Made by a program: the position numbers and the translations under genes | Assembly: GCF_001625305.1 (NCBI RefSeq) | Contig: NW_017804020.1 | Coordinates: 7,333,348 to 7,397,347 of the forward strand | Reading direction: 5' to 3' | Length of the DNA: 64,000 nucleotides | Source: Branchiostoma belcheri | Taxonomy: Eukaryota; Chordata; Leptocardii; Amphioxiformes; Branchiostomatidae | The notes under the pieces: generated by a model | The model's input: only the letters and a program-made list of their open reading frames with translations | Told to the model about the DNA's origin: nothing | The model's database searches: none | In this document: positions 51,645 to 62,200 of the stretch, piece after piece | Layout of the letters: each line of letters opens with the position of its first letter | Position numbering within the stretch: the first letter of the stretch is position 1

Positions 51645-51835
51645 TGGTGGAACACACAGGGTGGATAAAGCTGAAGTGTTTATAAAAAACAGGAAAGTCG
51701 TGTTACGTGCCTTTCCCAAGGACACAACATACAGCCAGGGATGCCTGGGGGATCAAACCTGTGACTTCTTGACCTCCAATCTGAAGTATTACTACTAGTA
51801 GTAGTCTAGCCACTGGGTCATTTAATGCCACACAT
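51645..51835 (-). mobile_element. SINE remnant (minus strand)
   Basis: Minus strand reads ...cagtggctagac... (A-box side), acaggtttgatcccccagg (B box), and tgtccttgggaaaggcacgt, in the order of the 12-kb SINE; truncated after the central domain. Confidence 0.75.
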
Positions 51836-51874
51836 TTAGTGTGTGAAAACAGCAGAATATCATGATTGGAGGAA

Positions 51875-52060
51875 CATGAAACACGCCCTGTTAACCATGA
51901 AACACCCCCCTGTTACTGTTACCCTTGTGCAGGGGGGTCTGACCCCTGGAACAGAAAACATGAAACACCTCCTGTTATACATGAAACACCCCCTGTTACT
52001 GTTACCCTTGTGCAGGGGGGTCTGACCCCTGGAATATAAAACACCCCCGTTACTGTTACC
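51875..52060. repeat. Short tandem repeat gaaacaccccctgttactgt
   Basis: Three to four imperfect units built of catgaaacaccccctgtta and cccttgtgcaggggggtctg. Confidence 0.75.
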
Positions 52061-52084
52061 CTTGTTACTTTACATGTTACTAGC

Positions 52085-52470
52085 GGCCACGGCAAGTAAA
52101 TTCTACATGGATGACATCCTACGCAGACTCTTAATCTAATGCGGGTCAGAAAAAACAAGGTTCCTACATTTTAAAATTTTGACTCAATCATTGTACAAAT
52201 GGTTCTGATTCAGTGGGAACATCACATATACACAGCCAACATCACATATCACTGCATCAAAAGTAAGAAACAAAACATTAAATCATCTAGACTTGTCTTG
52301 TCTCCTTTCTGCCACCCACCTTCCGGCATGGCAACAGATATCTTTGCCATGATTTTCGGCATGGTGACCACTGTCAGAAGGCAACAAAATTTCTTGTTTT
52401 TTTTTCCCCAAAATCAGGCGAAAATTAATGCGGGCGCTGATGTCATCCATAAAAATTACTTGCTGGGGCC
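52085..52470. mobile_element. MITE family B copy 4
   Basis: Ends ggccacggcaagtaaattct / attacttgctggggcc; both sub-terminal gatgacatc words intact. Confidence 0.88.
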
Positions 52471-52858
52471 TTAGGTACATAAATGGTGCACAAACTTTTA
52501 CTTTTCACATATACACATATACACGTGCCTGTACTGTAAAATCTGTACAGAGATAGCAACAGTGTCCTGATTGTGTATGAGTGTCTCTAATGACATTTAT
52601 ACTAAAAAAATAATTGTTTTTGACAGAATTGGGTCAGAATTCATTCAACCGATTCATTTTCTTTTGCAGTGTGAACTGAAACAGTTCCAAATGAACCACC
52701 TACTAGTAGAGGAGTTAGTTCGAGATGTTTGTGACGAAATCTATTTGGTCGAAACCACGAGTGTGAACGCATATAATAGTGTCTTGGTTTCTGATAACTT
52801 CAGTGGTATGCCGTGATGTGCCAAAAACAATAAACCGATTGGGTTTAATATGCAGTGT

Positions 52859-53278
52859 CAGGGTTTGAAATACCCATGTGCAATGTGCAAAATGCACACG
52901 ATTCTCAAGATTTGCGTGCAATTTTGCACCTACAGTAGGACGGAGGTGCAAAATTGCATTGCAAAGAAGCAAAGATTGACCATACATTATTTTTCTAAGC
53001 AGTATATTTCACTTTTATGATATCATGCAGGATAATGAAGGTAAACAAACATGCAAATTAAAAATAACTCTCAGACTGTTGGTAAATTTTTTTTATGAGC
53101 CATATAATTTTTTTTTTTAAATTTCGGGAAGTTCCAACAGTTTTTGTGACAAACCAGCTGGAAAAAAGTTGCAGACGGACTAAATATAATTTTGCACATA
53201 AATCTTTAAAATTGCACCTAAAATTTTGGCCAACATGTAATTTTGCATGTACCAGAAAAAAAGTATTTCGAGGCCTTA
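52859..53278. mobile_element. Diverged hAT-like element
   Basis: Starts cagggtttgaaata, ends tatttcgaggcctta, with gcacac/tgcacct words inside, like a decayed relative of 23916-24662. Confidence 0.55.
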
Positions 53279-53512
53279 GTGTACATGAGCCAAGGACCTT
53301 GTGTGACAGATACATTATACAATCTTATCTAAAAACTAAATGCGCCTTCTTCGAGGAAAGTCACAGATGCTGAACATATTTTCACACCTAATCTGACAAA
53401 GTGTGATTATCCAAGACCCAGTGGTTTAACAGTTTAAACATTTCCTGGGCCAACAAACCCATAGTACATGTAGTACCTAATATGTAGAAGAAAGGACCAT
53501 GTTTAAGTATTA

Positions 53513-53935
53513 GGCCACACCAAGTAAATTTTATGGATGACGTCCGCGCGCGCATTGATTTTGGCCTCTTCCTAGAAAAAAAAACAAGAAATTTTGCTTC
53601 CTGTAACTATGACCAAAGTCACGGCAGTGTCGCAAATCGTCAGATTGACGTGAAACCCGTAACGCGAGGTGTCGGAACAGAACAGAAAATTTTTCACTGT
53701 CCACTGTTCCACCTGATTTATTGCTGTTTTGATGATGAATAAAAGACTTCTTGCTTGTTACACTGTGTCACCTCATTCAATTTGTGTCCTAACATTTGTC
53801 GTCTCTTAGTATATTTCTAATCTAGGCATCTTGTTTTTTAGGGCCCTTCTTGTTTTTTTTCGCCCTCCCGCATTAGATTTAGGGTCTCCAAAGGACGTCA
53901 TCCATAAAATTTACTTGGTGTGGCCTTAGTAGGTT
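53513..53935. mobile_element. MITE family B copy 5
   Basis: Ends ggccacaccaagtaaatttt / aatttacttggtgtggcc, TTA on both sides. Its terminal bases are closest to family C, linking the two families. Confidence 0.9.
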
Positions 53936-54148
53936 TACCTATCATACCTTGACCCCACATTCCTATACAACCACCTGTTACATAACACTAGACAGACCAC
54001 TTTGTCCCACACACTACAGTTCTACAACTCCGTAACTTTTCTAATTGATTCTGGAAGGACAACGACAACAACAATGTTAAAACCCTAGTACTAGTCCTGC
54101 GGTGCCCAACAATTTTCCGTAAATAATTTCATCAGGTTGGAAGATACT

Positions 54149-54357
54149 TAGGGTATAGAATTTTCTTCTTACACAACCAGTAAGGTTCTCACCTGCTTAC
54201 GTTTCGATGTCTATCCGTGAGACACCTTCCTCAGAGCTTAAATAGCGGCGAGTTGCAGAACTCCAGTCAGAAGCTCTGAGGAAGGTGTCTGATAGACATC
54301 GAAACGTAAGCAGGTGAGAACCTTACTGGTTGTGTAAGAAGAAAATTCTATACCCTA
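54149..54357. repeat. Near-perfect long palindrome, ~88-bp arms
   Basis: tagggtatagaattttcttc...cctcagagcttaa pairs with its reverse (aagctctgaggaaggtgtct ... gaaaattctataccctaggt) around a ~31-bp loop; arms differ by one 4-bp indel. The arm carries ctgaggaaggtgtctgatag-acatcgaaacgt, a motif often seen at ends of Penelope-like elements (recalled, unverified). Confidence 0.9.
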
Positions 54358-54403
54358 GGTGCCCAACAATTGTTGGGGTGCACACACACCATCCATATAT
54401 GAG

Positions 54404-54575
54404 TATATGTACCCTGTATAGGTACAATTTGGGAGTATTTCTCGTGCAGCGCATCACACCGCAGCAAAACACAATGAATGCACAGTAGCTACGCCACCGC
54501 AGGGAAAAAAAAGTCAGGGGTCTATGATTTAAGACATGACATTATTGAAAAATATTGTGAACAAATGCTAGCAGG
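54404..54575. repeat. Dispersed repeat H
   Basis: Shares ccctgtataggtac, atttctcgtgca-cgcat, ggggtctatgat and gacattattgaaaaatattg with 13422-13595. Confidence 0.75.
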
Positions 54576-54630
54576 TAAGAGTCTAAACCTGTTGTGTTTA
54601 CCCACCAGATGACTCTATTCAATCTGTTTA

Positions 54631-55034
54631 GGACATGTTGATTTGGTTATACATGGATGACATCCTCTGGGAACCCCAAAAGTGAAGGTGCAAAGAAAAA
54701 ATGTTTGGCAAAAAAAAAGGTTGCCTTAAGAAATCAATGTGGTCATGGAGGTTGAACAAATGATTAAACACACAGAGCATGTATGGTGAATATCGACTCT
54801 TCATTTTCATTTCTTCATAAAATTATTTGCTTCCTTTCCTTTAGAACTGATTTTGGCATTCTACAACATGAGAATCATTTTCCAATATTTTTTTTTGCAA
54901 TGTACAACCAACATATGCATATTTTTCAGCTGCTTTGTCCAATTCACAGTGTAGTCGAAAACTATAGTATTTTGGAAGCAGACGAAAATTGACACACGCA
55001 CAGATGTCATCCATATAATCAAATCAACATGGCC
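54631..55034. mobile_element. MITE family A copy 4
   Basis: Left end ggacatgttgatttggttat, right end aatcaaatcaacatggcc, both gatgacatc/gatgtcatc words intact. Confidence 0.82.
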
Positions 55035-56601
55035 AGTTATATATACATGTAACATGTTATATATAGAGAGATTATATTTTATCATCTACACTAATACAAA
55101 ATCTACACTAATAAATAGTACAAAACCTACACTAATATTGTAATAATTTCCCAAACAGACTGGGACACCTGGTTATTAGGAATATCACCATGACAGTTGA
55201 TAGAATACTGAGTAATCATATCTGGCAAAAAAAAAATTGAACCGTTTATAATTGACTGGGTGCAACGCAATTAGCTCTGTGGGCTGGCATATTGCTCCCC
55301 ACAATAGATGACTGTGGCATTATCATGCACAGTGCATTACTGTGATGAAGCAGGGAACAGGAATCAATAGAAATCGCCCTCCTGGTCTCATGAATATTTA
55401 AACACAGACGGAAGGAGATCAATCCACAATATTGCCACGTCGGTGAAGGCAACATGGCGTCCGCCTTCCACACCTGTAGGAGGAATTTTGGCGGAAACTC
55501 GAGACTGACAAATATCTGCGTTGGTGGGGGATCAAACAAAATGGCGGGGCAAGAATACATAAAAGTGTTACAAGTATGTAACGTACCCACCTGCTTCACA
55601 GACATGGCTTAACAGATACGTGGTTTTTCAGTGGACTGTATCAACTGTTGGTTGAACACTATAATGCCAGTGGTCCACTATGCTATCACTGTATCAGATT
55701 AACCACTGATGTTTGGGCAACAGGGCTGATTCAATAGGCCCGGTATATCTGATACCCAGTGACATCACAGTTTCTGTATCGGGATGTTTCTTGCGTTACA
55801 TTTGCCATGAGATGTGTCTAGTTGCATTAGCACATACACTTGGTGAATACAGAAAAGCCCTGCTTGCAACAATGCATTATTGGGGAGGGTTTATAGTGAG
55901 GTAGCCATCTCTAGTAAAAAGACAATAAACCGAAAATTCCAAGACACTTAATCAATAAATTTCTCTGGTAGTGGAACATGCATACAGAGGGCCTGCATGG
56001 GGTTTATAAGTACATTCTGATAGCCAGTTTTACCAATCTGAGGGTCTATTCAACGTAAATCAGTATCTGTAGGTGACTGAATTTTTCAACTTAATGCAAT
56101 GCCATAGAGATTCATGTTTCTGAATTAAATGTAATGCACAATAAGCACAGAAACTCATCCCGAATTCAGAACCCCTTTCAGATCCTCCCTAATGCAAAAT
56201 TGGGTTGGCCCCTCACAACTAAGGTAATAGTTTTCCCCCGAAAATACATGTAGGACACAATTACGACTTCTTTATATAATAACACTGCACTGCTGCATTA
56301 ATAATACTATACATGTATAATAATAGATATGTTCAAGTCTTCTTCAGTTATTTGTTGATTATCGTTATTCCAGAAACCACCTTTTAATAAGGAAACACCA
56401 CGATTGATAAACATTTGTGCCCCAAAATGCAATAACTTTAAGTGGGGGCCTTCATCAACACAGTCAGCACGAATATTAATGTTACCCATTAATAACTCAA
56501 AATAAACTTCTAGAGATATCATATTTTCCCTCTGAGAGATTATTTTAGGAAATGTATAAATAGGGCTAGTCTAATATTTTGAAACAATCTTTAGATATAA
56601 T
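55035..56601. other. Upstream Syt region, possible promoter
   Basis: 55250-55600 is unique, with higher GC, and includes the candidate MSVKQ exon. 55600-56600 is AT-rich without recognisable features apart from short words. Confidence 0.4.
55591..55605 (-). CDS. Candidate Syt14/16 first coding exon (MSVKQ)
   Basis: ATG TCT GTG AAG CAG followed by donor gtgggt, ending in phase 0, the phase needed by the 49090 exon (it would give MSVKQ-VSCDKR). It lies in a non-repetitive, CpG-containing stretch (about 55250-55600) with several ATGGCGG/ATGGCG words. The evidence is only phase, donor and position, on a 15-nt exon, so it may be chance. Confidence 0.22.
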
Positions 56602-56884
56602 GGGCCGTTCAAAAAAATAACTGAGGAGGGGGGGTGGAAGAGGTCGGATTTTACCTAAGGGGGTTAGTGGGTGTGGATTTTGGATTGAGAGGGGTTCACC
56701 CTGGATTTGGATGAAATTATAGGGGGTCAAGTCGTTTGGATAACATTTTTAAGGGGTCAAGACACCTGGATATGGATGAAATGAAAGGGGGTCAAGGTAC
56801 TCGGATAGTAATGAAAGGGGGGTCAGAAAATAGAAAATCCAAGCTCTTCCACCCCCCCTCCACATTTATTTTTTGGAACAGCCC
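56602..56884. mobile_element. G-rich MITE
   Basis: Ends gggccgttcaaaaaaataa / ttattttttggaacagccc, then gaggggggggtggaagag / ctcttccaccccccctc. Interior repeats aaggggtcaag with tggatatggatgaaat. Confidence 0.85.
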
Positions 56885-57820
56885 AATATAATATCATAAT
56901 AATATTCTTTTGTATCCAAAGCCGGAGGGCATATTAACCGATCTTTTCATCACTTGATCTATTTTTGCATGTTCTGACTTACTACGTTACATAGTAATCA
57001 AATCCCTTATTCCTACGACAATTAGATTATAACGAAATGTACATGTACCTCTTAACGTTAATGTTACATAATATATGCTGCTGGCAAGTTCAGTCGGCCG
57101 GTTTGTTATTCACCTGAAGTAGCCCGTGAACATGTCTCGTTTCTCGTTTCTACCTCTCCCAAATACGTAACCGCCTTTCCCAACAGTTCACTTTACATTC
57201 CTATCGTATGTTGTGATAATCTTGCACATTCGGAGAGAAAAACTGCTGTGAAAATTGGAAGAAAATGTCGAGACTTACTTGAGACTACCATCTTGCCGTC
57301 CGCCCCATGACCGCCTCTGTGAAGGTATGCAAATTGCGGCACGCGTAAATGCTAGGGGTTGGGGGAAAGAATGGTTCGGTCCCGGCGGCGGAATATGCGG
57401 CCAGGCCCTTCAGTGGGTGGATAAGGCGGTTGAACCCCTGGCAGAAGGTAATAAAATTGCAAGCAGTCTGATATCCTACAGATGTGTCGTCGTCCTAACA
57501 AAGTGCTAGCGTATTTTATGCAAATGTCATTCTTTACTACTACAAAATGTATAATATGTAATACTAGTCTCTATCGGACTGACTGTCTTGGCCAGTTATT
57601 TTTCCATTAATTACCGATTTGACGCTCCGGGTCTGCAGAAAGACCTGGAGGAGGAGGTTAATTCTTTACGATAAATTCAGTTAAAAGTTACATTTTACGC
57701 TCTGTAGACAGAGTAGAACGATTTTGAGATTAAAAAAAGCTGACACACTAATGTAAGTATTAAAGTATAAAATATATCAACACGGAGGCATGGTAATTTG
57801 TGGCTTGCGTTTTACGGTAA
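56885..57820. other. Intergenic, GC-rich patch at 57290-57430
   Basis: The patch (ggtcccggcggcggaatatg) is unique and borders the candidate MVVS exon; it may be a promoter for Syt14/16 on the minus strand. Elsewhere nothing seen. Confidence 0.4.
57279..57291 (-). CDS. Candidate alternative Syt14/16 first exon (MVVS)
   Basis: ATG GTA GTC TCA A then a consensus donor gtaagt, with a good start context (gcaagATGG). It ends in phase 1, so it could join directly to the membrane exon ([14 protein letters not shown]), skipping the glycosylated ectodomain and giving the short N-terminus typical of SYT14. It lies at the edge of a GC-rich patch (57290-57430), a plausible promoter. The evidence is phase and donor only. 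Confidence 0.25.
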
Positions 57821-58064
57821 GACCACACCTAGTATTAAATTTTTCATGGATGACGTCCGCGCGCACAATGATTTTGACATGTTCTAAAAAAAAAAGAAGA
57901 AATTCCGCTTCTTGTAACTATGACCAAAGAGTCACGACAGTGGGATAAGGGGGGATGTGATGAAATAAAGAAACAGGACGGAATGAAAACTGCTGATCCA
58001 TTGATTTATTGCTGTTTTCATGACGAATAAACAGACGCATGCGATTTAGGGTCTCCAGAGGATA
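57821..58064. mobile_element. MITE family B copy 6, right end lost to microsatellite
   Basis: Left end gaccacacctagtattaaat; the interior matches copy 5 (tgtaactatgaccaaag), and the right end breaks at ggtctccagaggat where a (CACG/CA)n tract starts. Confidence 0.8.
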
Positions 58065-58165
58065 CTCACTCACTCAGACGCACGCACACACATACACACA
58101 CACACACACACGCACGCACGCACGCACGCACACACGCACACACACACACACACAAACACACACTA
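58065..58165. repeat. (CA)n/(CGCA)n microsatellite
   Basis: About 100 bp of cacaca and cgcacgca units. Confidence 0.95.
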
Positions 58166-59120
58166 TCGCCAATTACCATTTAATGCCACAAATCCTACAA
58201 ACAGCCATTCGGCAGGTGTTTTGCCTTTGGCAATTAAAAAATCCCCCCCCCCCTCTAGTATTCTGATTGAGGTGCAGGGACGCTCCTGACCTGGTTCTGT
58301 CGCGTCCTGGCCGGGAGCAGTCCTCCTGCTCTAATTACACACCTGGACATCATCACCTGTCCAGAGAACCCAAAACATAGGCCGTGTTTATGTGAAGTCA
58401 CCCAAACCGCGATTCGGGTAACTCACATTCCTCACATCTGGTCCACGTGCCACACACACCTGTGAAACCGTGTCCGAACATAATGCGCTTGAGCTACATT
58501 TATTGCTGTTTGATGATAACACGCAAGGCGGCGTGTTATTAATGTCAAAGGTCAACGATCTGCTTGCTGATGCCCCCCTCCCAGCGTATCTCGGCCGAAT
58601 GCCGACGTGGTCCCGCCAGAGGCGGTGAAGCTCGCCCTAGAACGGACACATTATTTGACCATTACAGCTCTTTAAGTTGCTGCCACGTAAAAGTTGGTAT
58701 TGCATATAAAAAAAGAAATATCAGATGGAGCCACTTGAAACCGGCTTCGGGGTAAACCACATGTAAACCGCCTTGGGTGATTCCGTTTAGACACGGCCAT
58801 ATATTCTACCCGATTCGGGGAACCTATAACTGCAATTGAACACTAATCCGCAAGAGGTCCTCATTGTAGTAGTCAGGTCCCTCACCGCAGCACCCAGTCT
58901 CTCGACAAAGTTAGCGTATACATCCGCCAATAGTACCTTTCCTGTCGGTAATGAATGAACTTTCATCTCATCTCATCATCATCATCATTTTCATATCAGG
59001 TGGAATCAACAAAATCAAAATTTATGATCCACGAAACATACGTTTCTCTTAGACCAGCGGACTATTTTCTACACGCGGATTAATTCAGGAACGAGACCTA
59101 ACAAGGTCACACTGAATATT
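58166..59120. other. Intergenic upstream of OPA3
   Basis: Moderate-GC unique sequence with a ccccccccc run (58243) and (atc)n near 58975. It contains the OPA3 promoter region at its right end. No coding seen. Confidence 0.45.
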
Positions 59121-59129
59121 ACTTCCGGG
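59121..59129 (+). promoter_or_regulatory. ETS/GABP-type site upstream of OPA3
   Basis: acttccggg, the reverse of CCGGAAGT, lies 14 bases upstream of the OPA3 start codon, where the 5' UTR or core promoter should be. Sites of this type (NRF-2/GABP) are frequent in TATA-less promoters of mitochondrial genes. Motif match only. Confidence 0.45.
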
Positions 59130-59142
59130 TTTCGAAACCATC

Positions 59143-59275
59143 ATGGTCTTTCCGATCGCAAAGCTGGTGTCTCTGGCGGTAAAACAGCTCAGCAAACCCG
59201 TGGCAAAGTACGCTAAAGAAGGCGCTAAACGGAGTGTGTTCTTCAGGAGATATGTCTGTATGCCGCCTGCACAAT
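59143..59275 (+). CDS. OPA3: OPA3 exon 1
   Basis: The start ATG follows accatcATGG. It codes residues 1-44, ending PPAQ plus one T, then consensus donor gtaagt. Upstream at 59121-59129 lies acttccggg, a core ETS/GABP (NRF-2) site as often found in promoters of nuclear mitochondrial genes. No TATA box is evident in the 60 bases upstream. Confidence 0.96.
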
Positions 59276-62200
59276 GTAAGTTATGCGGTGTGTTATTACA
59301 AGGGTTGAGGGGAGGGGGGCGAGCCTTTGCTAAAAAAGATAACCTGACCGGGTAAAAGTCACCTTGTTCGGTCGCACGTTTGCTCACAAGGCCAGGTTTA
59401 ACCTCAACCGGTGAAGTCAATGTTCTTTTGTGATTCAGAAATTCTTTCAAATTATATCGCCTTATGCAAGGTTATTTTTTCCAGATAGGAGTTATTTATA
59501 ACGTTAATCGGATTGGTGTGTTGTGGTTGTACAAAATTTATGTATTTCTGCAGTCTAGTGTTGTGGTTGTATTTCTGCAGCGTTGTTACTTGCAGTTACC
59601 TCCATGAAAAAATGGAGGTATTGTTTTTACTCTGTGTGTGTCTGTCTGTGCGTGTGTTTGTGTTTCCGCTCATTTGTAGTCAGCATAACTTCAGAACGCC
59701 TTTATGGGTAAATATGCAAATACTGACCTAATTTGCATAATTAATTTGAAAATTCTGTGATTTCTTAATGATGAATGATGGGAATTTTATACCTTGTGAC
59801 CTGTGTAAGTTACTTAAAGGTTAACATCACAATGAATATATTATGTTAGAACGTGGCTATATACACTCCCGAAGTGTATATAAAATCTATTTGTCTTTTA
59901 TATACACTCCCGGAGTGTATATAAAATCTATTTGTCTTTTATATACACTCCGGGAGTGTATATAAAATCTATTTGTCTTTTATATACACTCCCGGTGTGT
60001 ATATAAGATCTATTTGTCTTTTATATACACTCCCGGAAAGTTGATAGGGCATTCGAATGATCTGTCGTCGGTGCGAAGACCGCGCGATCGGCTGTGTTAT
60101 CCGGAGTCACCAAAGGGACCGGGGCGAACCCCGGGTTGGTCTTGGTCTGATAAATGCACGCCAGACCGTGAGGTCGGCGCTTCTTCCGCATGTATTAGCT
60201 CTAGAATTACCACAGTTATCCATGTAGGATGTGACGATCAAAGGAACCATAACTGATTTAATGAGCCATTCGCAGTTTCACTGAGACAGTTTAAACTTGC
60301 ACGTGCATGGCTTAAACTTTGAGACAAGCCTATGACTACTGGCAGGATCAACCAGGTAGCGAGGACGCCAGGGGCGCGCAACCGGTCTCGCCGCCGCCGC
60401 CGGGAGCGGAGGGTCTACCAAGGAGGCTAGTATTTCGGAGTGTATATAAAATCTATTTGTCTTTTATATACACACCGGGAGTGTATATAGCCACGGCGAT
60501 TATGTTAATATATTCACCTGAATATATTCACCAGAATCCAGGCCATTAGGTACCCTTACTGGGTAATGAGGCCGTCTTCGTGGTGTAGACAGTTTGGGCA
60601 TTCAGTAGGAGGAGACGTATCCATATCTACCGTGGCCGACAAGTACAAAATTTTACACCGCAACTTTTGGTGTTTTACACCGCAACTTTTGGTGTTTTAC
60701 ACTGCAACTTTGGGTGTTTTACACTGCAACTTTTGCTGTGTTTTATACTGCAACTTTTGCTGTGTGGAAAACTTACACCCTTCCCCTTTTATAATGGACG
60801 GTCCCCCTGTCAGGTCAAAGGTGACAAAGATGGCGGCGGCCTGAGAGTCACAGTGTCTAGGCTACATTTGTATACGAGCGATCGCTGTTTTTGTTTACAT
60901 TATACGCATGCAAATTATTTGAAGACATATGCAAATTCTTGGTAGGCAAATCAGCCAACTGGCACCCACTTTTTGCCTACGGTGACGTCATGGCGATCGC
61001 TCGTATTGTTCCCTAATGATCGATAACTTACCTGAGTCAAGAGTCAACACTTCATAATTGAAAATAAGTCTTTATTGCTTCATAGTACCAAGTGGTGCCA
61101 CATTTGACTCCCATAGGCCCAATATTTACTCATCAAATTATTAGCGACCTTGCGAGTCCGAATTCTCTAGCTAGAAAATGTCACGTGACTCAAAGGCGGG
61201 GAAACGTGGAAGACGACTATCGCCGCATGCAAGCGTTTATGACATCATGCCACGATAGTTTAAGCTAATTACATATTTACGCCTTCAGACAGACATCATT
61301 TCTATCATACCATGCGTCGACATCAACACGTAGCGGTGCAAACGTTACCAACATTCACTAGATAGCAACATAATTTGTAATCACTGGACCTGGTCGAAAC
61401 ATTTTCAAATTTATCCCGATCTATAGGCCAAAGCTAGAAAAACCTTTAGAAAAAAACTAACGTCACAACGTAGCCAAGCTTTTCCTCTAAAAAACTTATG
61501 CACGAAAAGGATAACTCAGTCGACGTAGTTTGCATGCCATCGTTGTCACCTTTGACCTGACAGGGGGACCGTCCATTATAAAAGGGGAGGGGTGTAAGTT
61601 TTCCACACAGCAAAAGTTGCAGTGTAAAACACAGCAAAAGTTGCAGTGTAAAACACAGCAAAAGTTGCAGTGTAAAACACAGCAAAAGTTGCAGTGTAAA
61701 ACACCCAAAGTTGCAGTGTAAAACACCAAAAGTTGCAGTGTAAAACACCAAAAGTTGCGGTGTAAAACACCAAAAGTTGCGGTGTAAAATTTTGTTCTTG
61801 TCGGCCACGGTACATATCTATCGGGGTGGTCCTTCCACTCTATAGGCAACTTGGTCTTGAATACATTTACTGAGCTGCTGTTTACTGTGGTTGGTGACAG
61901 TTTGTTCCAAATTGGGGTTGTTCTTGCAGGGAAGAAGTTGGACCTGGGTCCATTTGATTTTTGTATCTGGTACTTGTAGGCATGTCCTCTAAGTTTGTTT
62001 AGATAAACTAGTCTAGAGTAGTTGTATTTCTGCAGTTTTGTAGTTGTATTTCTCCAATGTTGTAGTTGTATTTCTGCAGTGTTCTGGTTGTATTTCTGCA
62101 GTGTTGTAGTTGTATTTCTGCAGTGTTGTAGTTGTATTTCTGCAGTGTTGTAGTTGTATTTCTGCAGTGTTGTAGTTGTAGTGTTCTGGTTGTATTTCTG

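Larger units (their letters stand above)
59852..60495. repeat. 41-bp palindromic array in a TIR element, split by rDNA
   Basis: Units of 41 bp, tatatacactcccggagtgt followed by atataaaatctatttgtcttt, each contain the palindrome acactcccggagtgt. Four full copies and a part lie left of the rDNA insert (to 60036); about one and a half lie right of it (from 60438). The whole block is bounded by inverted ends cgtggctatatacac (left) and gtgtatatagccacg (right), so it looks like a short inverted-repeat transposon whose interior expanded. Confidence 0.8.

Noticed and set aside
57255-57509. 84-codon plus-strand frame MEENVETYLRL
   Set aside because: Begins over the candidate minus-strand exon and has no family resemblance; GC-rich promoter-like DNA explains the open frame.
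61446-61808. Frames reading HRNFWCFTPQLLVFYTA
   Set aside because: Translation of the 22-24-bp units in the foldback-like arm.
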